A stretch of 64,000 nucleotides of DNA from Clostridium nigeriense. GTDB taxonomy: Bacteria > Bacillota > Clostridia > Clostridiales > Clostridiaceae. The stretch spans positions 2,615,685 through 2,679,684 of the forward strand of contig NZ_LT575472.1 of NCBI RefSeq assembly GCF_900086595.1, given 5' to 3'. The notes under the pieces are model-generated. The model made no database searches. It worked only from the letters and a program-made list of their open reading frames with translations, and had not been told where the DNA came from. Both the position numbers and the translations under genes were made by a program. Positions 8,035-17,251 of this stretch are shown one piece after another (position 1 is the first letter of the stretch; each line of letters starts with the position of its first letter).

Positions 8035-8060
8035 TAGTGTGTAAAAAACTTTACACACTA
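8035..8060. promoter_or_regulatory. Candidate activator-binding palindrome upstream of EIIB
   Basis: Perfect 11-bp arms TAGTGTGTAAA (8035-8045) and TTTACACACTA (8050-8060) with a 4-base spacer. The centre is about 87 bases upstream of the -24 element. It contains the TTACACA half-site found twice upstream of EIIC. A further half-site (TTACACA, 8089-8095) overlaps the end of the regulator gene. Confidence 0.65.
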
Positions 8061-8088
8061 ATAATTATAAAAAAATATTATTTTATAT

Positions 8089-10821
8089 TTACACAGATAT
8101 TTTGTTATTAATTATCATCTTAACTATATGTGCTAATTCATTTTCACCAATATTTACATCATATCTTTCTTCAAGAAGTTTTAGGCATTGCTTAATGAGT
8201 ATAAATTCTCTATTATTCGAGTGCCTAAACTCATTTAACATCACAAAAGGAGTTTCCTTACCACCTTTATTTAATTTATCTATAAGGAAACAAACATGTA
8301 TTAATATTCCTACTTTTACTTCATGTATTAACTTAATACTTAAATGTTCTTCAATTTTCAACAAACTTTCCCTAATATCAAATACTAATTTATAGGAATC
8401 TATACCTTCAATTTGCTTTTCCATACTTTCGACTATTTTATAATATTCTTCTTCCTGTGTTACAATATTTTCCAAATCCTCTATTCCCTCTCCAGAAAGC
8501 ACATCTGCTGCTGATATAAAAGGTATATTAGGAACATAAGTATTCATTACTCCTACTATGGCTAAAATGTTATACTTTTTGTTCAAGGATTCAATATTGC
8601 TGTAGAAATCATCTTTATCAATAATATTTAAAGCATATATTTTTATATTAGAATTTATATTCATACTATTTTCTATTATTTCTTTAAGCCTTTGAGCTGA
8701 ACCATCTCCTGTAAAACATGAAGTAATGATAATATTTTCTTTTCTATCTATTTTAAATCCTGCACCTTGAATTCCATATTTCTTAATTCCTAAACAGGAG
8801 TCATATATTTCATTTAAAGTCCTTCCATTTAGTGCCTTTCTTCCTGCTTCTATAACTAACAAGGTTGTTACCATATCAATAGCTTTTACATTTATATCAG
8901 TTTCTTCTCTAATCATATCAGCAAAATTATTTAATGAACCCATGTCTACTAGTAAAAATACTCCTTTACCATTATCTATGTTTTTTATCTTTTCCATAGT
9001 AATTTTATACATATCCTCTGCCTTCATACTAAGCGGCATATCTAATGCTCTAACATATTCTTCACCTATTAATGAATTTGCTACTTCTACCATTGAAGAT
9101 GCTGTAGAATGTCCATGCATTATTACTAAAACTGATACTTTTTCTACTTTATCTTTATCTTTTTCAAAAGGATTACTTGCTAAAAACATAGTAATATACC
9201 CTATCTCATCAAGAGGAACCTCTACTTCAAACCTTTTGTCTATTATATTTGCTATCTCCATAGATACTATAAATTCTTTAGCATATTCGCCTCTAATAAA
9301 ATTTAGTTTAGGATGAAAAATTTTTATTCCTTTTCTAATTCTTTCTAAGCTACCTTGTATATGAAGTGCTAATCCAAAGTATACTTTTTCATCAAAATCC
9401 CTATTTAGTTTTTTAGAAGCATATAGTAATATTTCCTCTACAAAGTCTACTATTTCCACATCTACTACTTTAGAAATTCCATCTTTTCTAAACTTCTCTG
9501 GAAGATCCCTAATATATTTTCTAAAATATTTTTCTATATCTATATTTAAAATCTCATCTATTTCTTTTTCTTCTATCCCCTCATTTTTAAGTTCTTCTAT
9601 CTTTTGTTCTATCCTATCATAAAATATTACACCTTCTTTAATTTCTTCTAATCTATACTCATCTTCTATTAAATTAATCTTGTCTCTATATGAAAATTTG
9701 AGCACATCTCCCATATTACTCAAGATTTCATCAACTTCATCTCTATAGTCTTGTAGCTTCATAAGCCCCATTTTTACTCTTTGATGTAAATCTTCTTGCT
9801 CTAATAATATATAATCTTTATTTTTTGCCTTATACTTTAAAAAAGCTCTAGCACAAGATAATTGAATATCACTTTTAAGTTGCCCAATATTATTAGGGCA
9901 ATCATATAGTAAGAATGATATAAATGCACTTTTATTTATATAGATACTTTTTTGCACCCTTTGTGATTCATTTTCTATAAATTCTCTTAGCAAATAATAC
10001 CTTTCTTTTATATTTTTTTCTTTTAATGATGGTAAAGTAATTACCATTGGAATTCTTCTAGTGAATGTTTTTAATAAAAATGATTGAGGATCCTCTGTAG
10101 TTGCTGCAATGATTTGAGCTTCTACATGAACTAATTTTTCTGTATCTCCTAAAACTCTAAAATGCCCTTTATCTATATAAGTAAATAACATTTCTTGACC
10201 TTGTGGAGATAATCTATGAATTTCATCTAAAAATAGAATTCCACCATTAGCTTTTTTCAATAATCCATCTCTATCAGAATCAGCTCCTGTATAAGCTCCT
10301 TTTTTAACCCCAAATATTTGAGCCATAACTAACTGTGGATTATCTGCATAATCTGCACAGTTAAACCTTATAAATGGCGCTTCTTCACTTACCACTTTTG
10401 ATTCAATTGCAAAATTATACATAGCTTCAGCAAACATAGATTTACCAACACCTGTTTCCCCTAAAATCAAAGTGTGTAATCCTCTAGGTGGATATAAAAT
10501 AGCAGCTTTTGCTTGTTGAATAGGCATTTGTAAACTAAGCTTTGCACCAACTAATGTATCTAGTGTATTTCTTTGTATTTCTTTAAGCGCTTTTTTAGTT
10601 CCAGTATTATCTTTTTCACTAGTTTCCGTAGCACAAGTGTACTTAACAGGATGTCCATCACTTTTTTTCACTATACCTTCTTTATAAAGCTGATTTAAAT
10701 ATCTGCTTACATTAGCTCTGTCTAAGTTCATAAAACTGCTAACTTCACTTGCTGTTATTCCCTTAGTATTTTTCAATTCTAATGTCTTTAAAGCATTATA
10801 AACTTCCTTAATTTTACTCAT
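8089..10821 (-). CDS. Sigma-54-dependent PTS-regulated transcriptional activator (LevR/CelR type)
   Basis: A 910-residue activator. Order: N-terminal winged-helix DNA-binding domain (about 1-65); AAA+ sigma-54 contact domain with Walker A GETGVGKS at 121-128, the sigma-54 loop GAYTGA at 175-180 and Walker B GILFLDE at 194-200; PRD1 (about 450-560); an EIIA-Man-like domain with VLVIMHGHSTASSM; an EIIB-like segment with a cysteine in TSCFTGDGSAQ; and a C-terminal PRD2. In B. subtilis LevR and Listeria CelR, PTS phosphorylation of such domains sets activity. The gene lies directly upstream of the EIIB operon. Its likely targets are the two -24/-12 promoters of this locus. Confidence 0.93.
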   Translation of the reverse strand: MSKIKEVYNALKTLELKNTKGITASEVSSFMNLDRANVSRYLNQLYKEGIVKKSDGHPVKYTCATETSEKDNTGTKKALKEIQRNTLDTLVGAKLSLQMPIQQAKAAILYPPRGLHTLILGETGVGKSMFAEAMYNFAIESKVVSEEAPFIRFNCADYADNPQLVMAQIFGVKKGAYTGADSDRDGLLKKANGGILFLDEIHRLSPQGQEMLFTYIDKGHFRVLGDTEKLVHVEAQIIAATTEDPQSFLLKTFTRRIPMVITLPSLKEKNIKERYYLLREFIENESQRVQKSIYINKSAFISFLLYDCPNNIGQLKSDIQLSCARAFLKYKAKNKDYILLEQEDLHQRVKMGLMKLQDYRDEVDEILSNMGDVLKFSYRDKINLIEDEYRLEEIKEGVIFYDRIEQKIEELKNEGIEEKEIDEILNIDIEKYFRKYIRDLPEKFRKDGISKVVDVEIVDFVEEILLYASKKLNRDFDEKVYFGLALHIQGSLERIRKGIKIFHPKLNFIRGEYAKEFIVSMEIANIIDKRFEVEVPLDEIGYITMFLASNPFEKDKDKVEKVSVLVIMHGHSTASSMVEVANSLIGEEYVRALDMPLSMKAEDMYKITMEKIKNIDNGKGVFLLVDMGSLNNFADMIREETDINVKAIDMVTTLLVIEAGRKALNGRTLNEIYDSCLGIKKYGIQGAGFKIDRKENIIITSCFTGDGSAQRLKEIIENSMNINSNIKIYALNIIDKDDFYSNIESLNKKYNILAIVGVMNTYVPNIPFISAADVLSGEGIEDLENIVTQEEEYYKIVESMEKQIEGIDSYKLVFDIRESLLKIEEHLSIKLIHEVKVGILIHVCFLIDKLNKGGKETPFVMLNEFRHSNNREFILIKQCLKLLEERYDVNIGENELAHIVKMIINNKISV

Positions 10822-10943
10822 AATCCCCCTCCATCTAATGTAAACTTATTCATAGTACTTATTTTAACATAAATTTATATTATTTACATTAAATATATTT
10901 TTAAGAAATAATATAGTAGAGCATAAAAATTTGAGAAAATAAA

Positions 10944-10997
10944 AAACCCTATATTAACTGCCCTCATTACTTCAATGAGGGCAGTTAAATAGAGTTT
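10944..10997 (-). terminator. Terminator of the lysine-switch permease gene
   Basis: A strong stem TTAACTGCCCTCATT (10954-10968) / AATGAGGGCAGTTAA (10974-10988), extended with A/T pairs, is followed on the minus strand by TTTTTT. It sits between the permease stop and the sigma-54 activator start. Confidence 0.9.
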
Positions 10998-10998
10998 T

Positions 10999-12318
10999 CT
11001 AAGATAATTTATTTTTATGATAATTATAAATATAGAACGGTATTCCTATTAGCATTAATATAAATCCCCACATTACTATTTCTGCTCCCGAACCATATAT
11101 AGTCCATAAAGCATAGATAAAAGCTAATAATGGAACAAAAGATTTTTTTAAGAAAATTTTTAAATTTATACTCTTTTCATTTTTAAATAAAATCATTATT
11201 TCTGCAGCTGCGGTTAATAAATAAACTGGTAAAAATGTTAATGTAGCTAAAATCGTAATAAATGTAAAAGCTGATACCATACTTTTTTGATAATTCATAA
11301 CTAATAATATATTAACTAAAATAGAGCCAATCACTAAAGAATTCACAGGAGTCCCATACTTAGGATGTAACTTACCAAATATCTTAGGAAACACTCCATC
11401 CTCACCTGCTGCAAAAGAAACTCTTGCAGTGGATAAAAGCCATCCTATAGTTGTACCTAAAATACATATAACTACTGCTATTACTAAAGGTTTCCCTATT
11501 CCAGTTCCTAAAATTTTTGTTAATATATCAGTTAATGGTGCAGTACTTAATGCTAACTCACTATTACTCATTACTCCCATACTTGTTACACTTATTAATA
11601 TATATATTACAGAAGCAATTAACAAACCATAGATTGTACTTTTCCTTACATTCTTTTCAGGGTTACTTATTTCTCCTGCAGTAACAGTAGCACTTTCTAA
11701 TCCTACAAATGCCCAAAGAGTTGATGTTGCAGCTAAAGGTATAGTATTAATACCCTTCCCTTCTGGCATAAGTGGAATAATATTATTAACATCAAAATTT
11801 AAAAATGCAACTATAATAAATAAGGCAAAAAATCCAATTTTAAATACAGTTACAAAGGATTGTATTTTACCTGCTTTTTTAACCCCAATAATATTAATAA
11901 TAGTAAAAATCCATAAAATAGAACTTGTGTATATTATCGAAATTATTGGATTATTTAATGCTGGAATTATAGCTGCACTATAACTTGCTAAAGCTACTAT
12001 TATAGCTGCATTTCCAATCCAAGAACCATTCCAATATAGCCAAGCGCTTAAAAAACCTGCAAATTCACCAAAAGCTTCTTTGGTATATTGATAAGCTCCT
12101 CCTGTAGATGGATACTTAGAACCTAAATTAGCAAAAGATAAAGCTATTAATATAGAGCCTATTGTTGTTAATACCCACGCAATAATAGTTGCTAATGGTC
12201 CTGATACTTCTGCTAGTGTAGCTGGCAACATAAATACCCCTGATCCAATCATATTTCCGCAAACCAACATCGTTGCCATAAATAAGTTGATTTCCTTCTT
12301 CATTTGTTTTTCTTTCAT
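10999..12318 (-). CDS. APC-family amino acid permease, probably lysine
   Basis: A 439-residue membrane transporter with about twelve hydrophobic helices. Family marks of the basic amino acid/polyamine antiporter branch are present: GNMIGSGVFMLPA in helix 1, STGGAYQYTKEAFGEFAGFLSAWLYW, and FVGLESATVTAGEI near helix 6. The start ATG follows a GGAG site. A lysine riboswitch and terminator lie in its leader, so high lysine should switch it off. This supports lysine uptake (or exchange) rather than arginine, although sequence alone does not fix direction or substrate. Monocistronic. Confidence 0.88.
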   Translation of the reverse strand: MKEKQMKKEINLFMATMLVCGNMIGSGVFMLPATLAEVSGPLATIIAWVLTTIGSILIALSFANLGSKYPSTGGAYQYTKEAFGEFAGFLSAWLYWNGSWIGNAAIIVALASYSAAIIPALNNPIISIIYTSSILWIFTIINIIGVKKAGKIQSFVTVFKIGFFALFIIVAFLNFDVNNIIPLMPEGKGINTIPLAATSTLWAFVGLESATVTAGEISNPEKNVRKSTIYGLLIASVIYILISVTSMGVMSNSELALSTAPLTDILTKILGTGIGKPLVIAVVICILGTTIGWLLSTARVSFAAGEDGVFPKIFGKLHPKYGTPVNSLVIGSILVNILLVMNYQKSMVSAFTFITILATLTFLPVYLLTAAAEIMILFKNEKSINLKIFLKKSFVPLLAFIYALWTIYGSGAEIVMWGFILMLIGIPFYIYNYHKNKLS

Positions 12319-12330
12319 TTTTTTCTCCTA

Positions 12331-12365
12331 AAAAATTAAGCTCAAAGAGAAGTCTCTTTGAGCTT
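12331..12365 (-). terminator. Riboswitch-controlled terminator
   Basis: A 13-bp perfect stem AAGCTCAAAGAGA / TCTCTTTGAGCTT (12338-12365) with a 2-base centre, followed on the minus strand by AATTTTTT. It lies between the lysine aptamer and the permease start, the layout of transcription attenuation. Confidence 0.9.
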
Positions 12366-12389
12366 GTATTTTCGCAAAATCAACAACTA

Positions 12390-12558
12390 CAAAGATAGCA
12401 CTCCACAATTTTATTGTGACAGTTTTGCATATATTTTATACAAACCCAACATATATCCATTCAGCTAAGATATACATTTCGGCAATAACTCCTTTCATAT
12501 TAAGTCATCGTGCTTACCTCATTAATACTACTCTTAATTATTGCAGCCTCTATCAAGT
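12390..12558 (-). ncRNA. Lysine riboswitch (L box) aptamer
   Basis: Read on the minus strand, the leader has the L-box conserved blocks in order: GATAGAGGCTGCAA, AAGAGTAGT, GAGGTAAGCACGATGACTTA, GAAAGGAGTTATTGCCGAA, CTGAATGG, CTGTCACA and GTGGAGTGCTATC. The closing P1 helix pairs GATAG (12550-12554) with CTATC (12394-12398). This aptamer class binds lysine. Paired with the downstream terminator, ligand binding should stop transcription of the permease gene. Confidence 0.92.
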
Positions 12559-12618
12559 TTATTATTTTTTTACTTTATAAGTTTATCAAAAAATATTTTT
12601 TTGTCAATATATTTAACC

Positions 12619-15054
12619 TTATATATTAGCTTTAAAATTTTTAAGTCTTAAAGCATTTAACAGTACTGATACCGAACTTAAACTCATAGCTCCAGCTGCT
12701 ATCATTGGATTTAATAAAGGTCCACCAAATATATGAAGTATTCCCATAGCTATAGGTATTCCTAATACATTGTATGCAAAGGCCCAAAATAGATTTTGTT
12801 TAATATTATTTATAGTAGATTTACTTAATTGAATTGCCTTTATTACATCTACTAAATCACTCTTCATTAAAACTATATCTGCAGATTCCATAGCAACATC
12901 AGTACCTGAACCTATTGCTATTCCTATATCTGATTGAACTAAAGCAGGGGCATCATTTATCCCATCACCAACCATTGCCACTTTTTTATTTCCTTCTTGA
13001 AGCTTTTTAACTTCATTAGCCTTATCTTCTGGTAAAACCTCTGCTAATACTATATCTATTCCAACTTCTCTTGCTATTGCTTTAGCTGTTCTCTCATTAT
13101 CACCAGTTATCATAGCAACTTTTATTCCCATATTATGAATTGCTTCTATTGCCTTCTTACTATTTACTTTAACAGTATCAGCAACTGCTATTATTCCTTC
13201 TAAATCATTATTTATTGAAAGGAACATAGGAGTTTTTCCTTCTTCAGCAAGCTTATTAGATTTTTCTTCAAATATATCTAAATCTATATTTCTATCTATC
13301 ATTAACTTTTTATTACCTAATAAAATATTTTTTCCTTGAATTTTTACTTCTATTCCATGGCCTGCAATTGCATTAAAATTATCTATATCCTTAAGTTTAA
13401 TATCCCTTTCTTCAGCAGCTCTTACTATAGCCTCACCAAGAGGATGTTCAGATCCTTTCTCGGCGCTAGCTGCTAATGTTAAAATCTCATCTTCACTTAA
13501 ACCCCTTGTTATAATATCTGTAACTTTTGGTTTTCCTTCAGTAATAGTACCTGTTTTATCAAAAACTATAGTTTGTATTTTATAAGCTGTCTCTAAAGCC
13601 TCACCACTCTTTATTAAAACTCCATTTTCAGCTCCCTTACCTGTACCAACCATAATTGCTGTAGGTGTTGCTAATCCAAGGGCGCATGGACATGCTATTA
13701 CTAGAACTGAAATAAATATTGTCAGTGAAAAAATCGTTGATTCTCCAGATATATACCATCCTAATGCTGAAATAATAGCAAGTGAAATAACCACAGGAAC
13801 AAAGTACGCAGAAATTACATCAGCTAATTTTGCTATAGGTGCCTTAGTTCCTTGCGCATCTTCAACTAGCTTTATAATTTGTGCAAGAGCTGTATCATCT
13901 CCTACTTTTGTTGCTCTATATTTAATAAATCCAGTTTTATTAATACTTGCACCTACAACCTTACTTCCTATATTTTTTTCTACTGGAAGACTCTCCCCTG
14001 TAAGCATTGATTCATCTATTGAAGTATTACCTTCAACTACTTCTCCATCTACTGGCAGCTTTTCTCCTGGTTTAACAATTACTATATCTCCTACCATAAC
14101 CTCCTCAATAGGGACTATTAATTCCTTATCATTTCTAATAATATTAGCAGTTTTAGGTGCTAACCCCATAAGCTTTTTAATAGCCTCCGAGGTTTTACCT
14201 TTTGAAACAGCCTCTAGGTACTTTCCTAATGTAATTAATGTTAGTATTACTGCTGCAGATTCAAAATATAAATGCATAGCATAATCATGATTTCCCATAT
14301 TAATTTTATATATTGCAAAGAAACCATATATTACTGCTGCAGATGTTCCTATAGCAATAAGAGAGTCCATATTAGGACTTAACTTAAACAAGTTTTTAAA
14401 ACCTACAATATAGAACTTATATCCTATTACCATAACTGGAATAGTTAAAGCTAATTGTGTTATGGCAAAATTTAATGGACTTATCATAGGATCTATTGCT
14501 TGTGGTAAATGCATCCCTACCATATGTCCCATAGATATAATTAGTAATGGAATGGTGAACACTACAGATAAAATGAACCTATACCAAAGTTTCTTATATT
14601 GAGGAATATCCTTTTCCTTTAAATCCTTTTTCTCGTCTACAATTAATTTGTAGCCTGCCTTCTCTACTATTGATTTCACTTCATTTATACTTATTTTATT
14701 TTCATCCAAAGTAATATTAAGTTTTTCACTAGCAAAATTTACAGACGAGTCCCTAACGCCATCAGCTTTTTTAGTAACTCTTTCAACCCTATTTGCACAT
14801 GCTGAACAAGTCATCCCTTCTACCTTCAAGCTATAGTTCTTTAATTTTTTTTCTACGCCATACCCAGCCTTTTCTATAGTTTTTTCTATTTCTTCATTAT
14901 TTAATTTATTATTATCATATTTAACACTTAAAGTTTCAGTAGCAAAATTTACACTTGCTTCACTGACTCCATCTAGTTTACCAACAAATTTTTCAACTCT
15001 ATTTGCGCATACTGCACAAGTCATACCTGTTATCTTAACCTTTTCTTCTTTCAT
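12619..15054 (-). CDS. copA: Copper-exporting P-type ATPase
   Basis: An 811-residue P1B-type ATPase that pumps Cu(I) out of the cytoplasm. There are two N-terminal heavy-metal domains with CAVC (13-16) and CSAC (83-86), then eight membrane helices with the metal-site CPC at 455-457. The actuator TGES is at 352-355, the phosphorylated Asp is Asp499 in DKTGT, then SEHPLGEA and [10 protein letters not shown]. The CPC motif and tandem CxxC domains mark copper rather than cadmium or potassium specificity. The promoter region carries a CsoR-like operator. No copZ or csoR lies next to it. No clear terminator follows; the next feature downstream is the L-box leader. Confidence 0.95.
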   Translation of the reverse strand: MKEEKVKITGMTCAVCANRVEKFVGKLDGVSEASVNFATETLSVKYDNNKLNNEEIEKTIEKAGYGVEKKLKNYSLKVEGMTCSACANRVERVTKKADGVRDSSVNFASEKLNITLDENKISINEVKSIVEKAGYKLIVDEKKDLKEKDIPQYKKLWYRFILSVVFTIPLLIISMGHMVGMHLPQAIDPMISPLNFAITQLALTIPVMVIGYKFYIVGFKNLFKLSPNMDSLIAIGTSAAVIYGFFAIYKINMGNHDYAMHLYFESAAVILTLITLGKYLEAVSKGKTSEAIKKLMGLAPKTANIIRNDKELIVPIEEVMVGDIVIVKPGEKLPVDGEVVEGNTSIDESMLTGESLPVEKNIGSKVVGASINKTGFIKYRATKVGDDTALAQIIKLVEDAQGTKAPIAKLADVISAYFVPVVISLAIISALGWYISGESTIFSLTIFISVLVIACPCALGLATPTAIMVGTGKGAENGVLIKSGEALETAYKIQTIVFDKTGTITEGKPKVTDIITRGLSEDEILTLAASAEKGSEHPLGEAIVRAAEERDIKLKDIDNFNAIAGHGIEVKIQGKNILLGNKKLMIDRNIDLDIFEEKSNKLAEEGKTPMFLSINNDLEGIIAVADTVKVNSKKAIEAIHNMGIKVAMITGDNERTAKAIAREVGIDIVLAEVLPEDKANEVKKLQEGNKKVAMVGDGINDAPALVQSDIGIAIGSGTDVAMESADIVLMKSDLVDVIKAIQLSKSTINNIKQNLFWAFAYNVLGIPIAMGILHIFGGPLLNPMIAAGAMSLSSVSVLLNALRLKNFKANI

Positions 15055-15068
15055 ATTAACCTCCTAGA

Positions 15069-15090
15069 CCACCCCCCACGGGTGTAGTAT
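15069..15090 (-). promoter_or_regulatory. copA: CsoR-like copper operator
   Basis: The minus strand reads ATACTACACCCGTGGGGGG followed by TGG, a G/C-rich interrupted dyad in an otherwise very AT-rich region. It resembles CsoR boxes (TACC...GGGGTA type) and sits just past the -10 element, where a repressor would block initiation. Confidence 0.6.
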
Positions 15091-15096
15091 AGTTTT

Positions 15097-15124
15097 ATTA
15101 TACTCTTATTAGTAGCTTTGTCAA
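15097..15124 (-). promoter_or_regulatory. copA: Sigma-A promoter of copA
   Basis: On the minus strand consensus TTGACA (15119-15124) and TATAAT (15097-15102) are separated by 16 bases, immediately upstream of the CsoR-like dyad. Confidence 0.8.
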
Positions 15125-15204
15125 TAATAATTCTCAATAAAATATGTGCTTTCTGCTATTTAAACAAGCTTACATACATATCTTTAAATTTTAAAAGAAT
15201 TATA

Positions 15205-15245
15205 AAAAGATGCTTTAATTTATATTTAGTCTTAAAGCATCTTTT
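15205..15245 (-). terminator. Terminator of the two-component operon
   Basis: A 14-bp stem AAAAGATGCTTTAA / TTAAAGCATCTTTT with a 13-base loop just past the response regulator stop. A/T runs flank it on both sides. Confidence 0.8.
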
Positions 15246-15256
15246 AATACATTTAT

Positions 15257-15937
15257 TTAATTAAATTTATTTTTATAAAATTCATCTATATTATTTCTAA
15301 TTGCATAAATGGTAGCTTGTACTCTATCTTCTACCCCTATTTTTTTAAATATACTAGTAATATAATTTTTTATAGTTTTCTCTGATAAAAACAATTTTTC
15401 AGCTATTTCCTTGTTTTTTAATCCCCTAGATATTTCAAAAAGTATACTTAATTCTCTATTAGTCAATAAATCTAAAACTTCCCTTTCTTTATTATTTATT
15501 TCTCCTCCCCTTTTAAAATCAGAGAACATTACTTTTATCAAAGATTTATCTATGTATTTTTCACCTAAAAATACAGTTCTTATAGCTGTAACTACTTCAA
15601 CTCCAGCAGATTCCTTTAAAATATATGCATCTGCTCCCATATCTATAGCCTCCATTATAGTCTTTTTATCATTTTCCACAGTTAACATAACCACTTTAAT
15701 ATCCCTATATAAACTTTTTAAGATTTTCAAAGTATCTAGTCCATTTTTAATAGGCATATTTATATCTAATAATACTACATTAGGTACTTTATCCTTTATA
15801 TTACTTAGTAGTTCTTCACCATTACTATATTGTCCTGTGATAAGCAAATCATCTTCAAAGCTAATAATTCTATTTAATCCCTCTCTTATTAAATCATGAT
15901 CATCAACTACCATAACATTAATTTTCATATTACTCAT
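15257..15937 (-). CDS. NarL/DegU-family response regulator
   Basis: 226 residues. Receiver domain (about 5-122) with acidic pocket Asp12/Asp13, phospho-acceptor Asp58 in VVLLDIN and conserved Lys near 108, then a LuxR-type helix-turn-helix (about 155-218, with LTNRELSILFEISRGLKNKE and LSEKTIKNYI). It should bind DNA when phosphorylated by the kinase encoded just upstream. The start overlaps the kinase stop by 8 bp, so the pair is translationally coupled. An alternative ATG three codons in is possible. It resembles DegU/NarL proteins, but the regulon cannot be told from sequence. Confidence 0.92.
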   Translation of the reverse strand: MSNMKINVMVVDDHDLIREGLNRIISFEDDLLITGQYSNGEELLSNIKDKVPNVVLLDINMPIKNGLDTLKILKSLYRDIKVVMLTVENDKKTIMEAIDMGADAYILKESAGVEVVTAIRTVFLGEKYIDKSLIKVMFSDFKRGGEINNKEREVLDLLTNRELSILFEISRGLKNKEIAEKLFLSEKTIKNYITSIFKKIGVEDRVQATIYAIRNNIDEFYKNKFN

Positions 15938-17096
15938 CTTTCTTAACCTTTCTATCTATAGGAAGCTTTATTTTATATGTAGTTCCTTCCCCTAAAGAGG
16001 ATTTTATATCAATTCTTCCCCCTAACGATTTAACTCTCTCATAAATGCCAAGTAAACCATAACAATTTCCTTTTTTCTTTGTATTTATCAAAGTCTCTTT
16101 AACATTAAAACCAATTCCATCATCTTGTATAAAAATATATATGTAATCCTTTATATAGTCAAATCTTAAATCCACTACCTTAGCACCAGAATGTTTTTTC
16201 ATATTATTTAATATTTCTTGCACTATTCTGTAAGCTGCTATTTGAATTATTTTATCAACTTCTCCATTATATTCTTGTACAAAAGCATTTACTTCAATAT
16301 TATTTTCAGTTGAAATAATATTTATCATTTCTTTAATAGCTTCATTCAATCCTCTCTCTTCTAAGGATAGTGGTCTTAAATCATATATTATTCCTCTTAC
16401 TTCCTTTAAAGCCATTTTCACATTAGTTTTTAAATCATCTAATTCTTTTATACCCTCTTCTAAATCCTTTTTTAAAACCACTTTACAAAAGTCTATTCTC
16501 ATCATAGCATTAGCAATATATTGAGCTGGACCATCATGTATTTCTCTTGCTATTCTTCTTCTTTCTATTTCTTGATTTTCTAATATATTTATTTCATTTA
16601 ACATTCTACAATTATCATCATTACTTTTAAGCCCATCTAATATATTTCCTTCTAAATATCCTAAAGCAATATTAATTTGGTTAACTGCACTTTCAGCTTC
16701 ATCTATACTAATATTGTATCCTTTTAGAGATCTCTCAATTTCATCTCTTTTTAATATTAATTCTTTTTCTTCACTTTGCTTTGTAATATATTTTACCCTT
16801 ATATCTAAAGCCTCTTCATATATATTTTTAAAATAATCCTGATTTGAATTATGTACTTTTTTAGACTCTTCAACTAATTTTACTCTCATGGATTTATCTA
16901 ACTTCTCTAAATAATCCACTTCATCTATTACTATGGATAACTTCGTTTTAATAGATTTAAGTTCTTCCTTCTTTATTTCAATTTCATCCCTCATTTTATC
17001 AGCTATGTTAAATATCTTGCTTTTGCCAAAATTAATTTCCTCAATGACTTCACTAATTATCTCTTTTATATTAATATCGGAATATTTTGTGTACAC
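15930..17096 (-). CDS. DegS-like sensor histidine kinase (cytoplasmic)
   Basis: 388 residues with no membrane segment. The first 175 residues are a long coiled-coil sensor region as in DegS. A HisKA_3 domain has the phospho-acceptor His187 in REIHDGPAQYIAN, and an ATPase domain has VQEILNN (N-box) and DDGIGF (G-box). It is the partner of the response regulator that overlaps its 3' end. The signal is unknown; without a membrane domain it should sense a cytoplasmic cue. Start taken at ATG 17096 after AGGACC (only a fair ribosome site). Confidence 0.9.
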   Translation of the reverse strand: MYTKYSDINIKEIISEVIEEINFGKSKIFNIADKMRDEIEIKKEELKSIKTKLSIVIDEVDYLEKLDKSMRVKLVEESKKVHNSNQDYFKNIYEEALDIRVKYITKQSEEKELILKRDEIERSLKGYNISIDEAESAVNQINIALGYLEGNILDGLKSNDDNCRMLNEINILENQEIERRRIAREIHDGPAQYIANAMMRIDFCKVVLKKDLEEGIKELDDLKTNVKMALKEVRGIIYDLRPLSLEERGLNEAIKEMINIISTENNIEVNAFVQEYNGEVDKIIQIAAYRIVQEILNNMKKHSGAKVVDLRFDYIKDYIYIFIQDDGIGFNVKETLINTKKKGNCYGLLGIYERVKSLGGRIDIKSSLGEGTTYKIKLPIDRKVKKDE

Positions 17097-17251
17097 AATA
17101 GGTCCTCCTACTACATTTTCAAAATTTATTAACTATTTTAAAATATCACAAAATTACCAATTAGTAAATTTTTATTTCCCTAAAAATAATAAAATGCACC
17201 TTATACTATAATGCTTCACAGCTTATAATACAAAGTACATTATTAATCACA

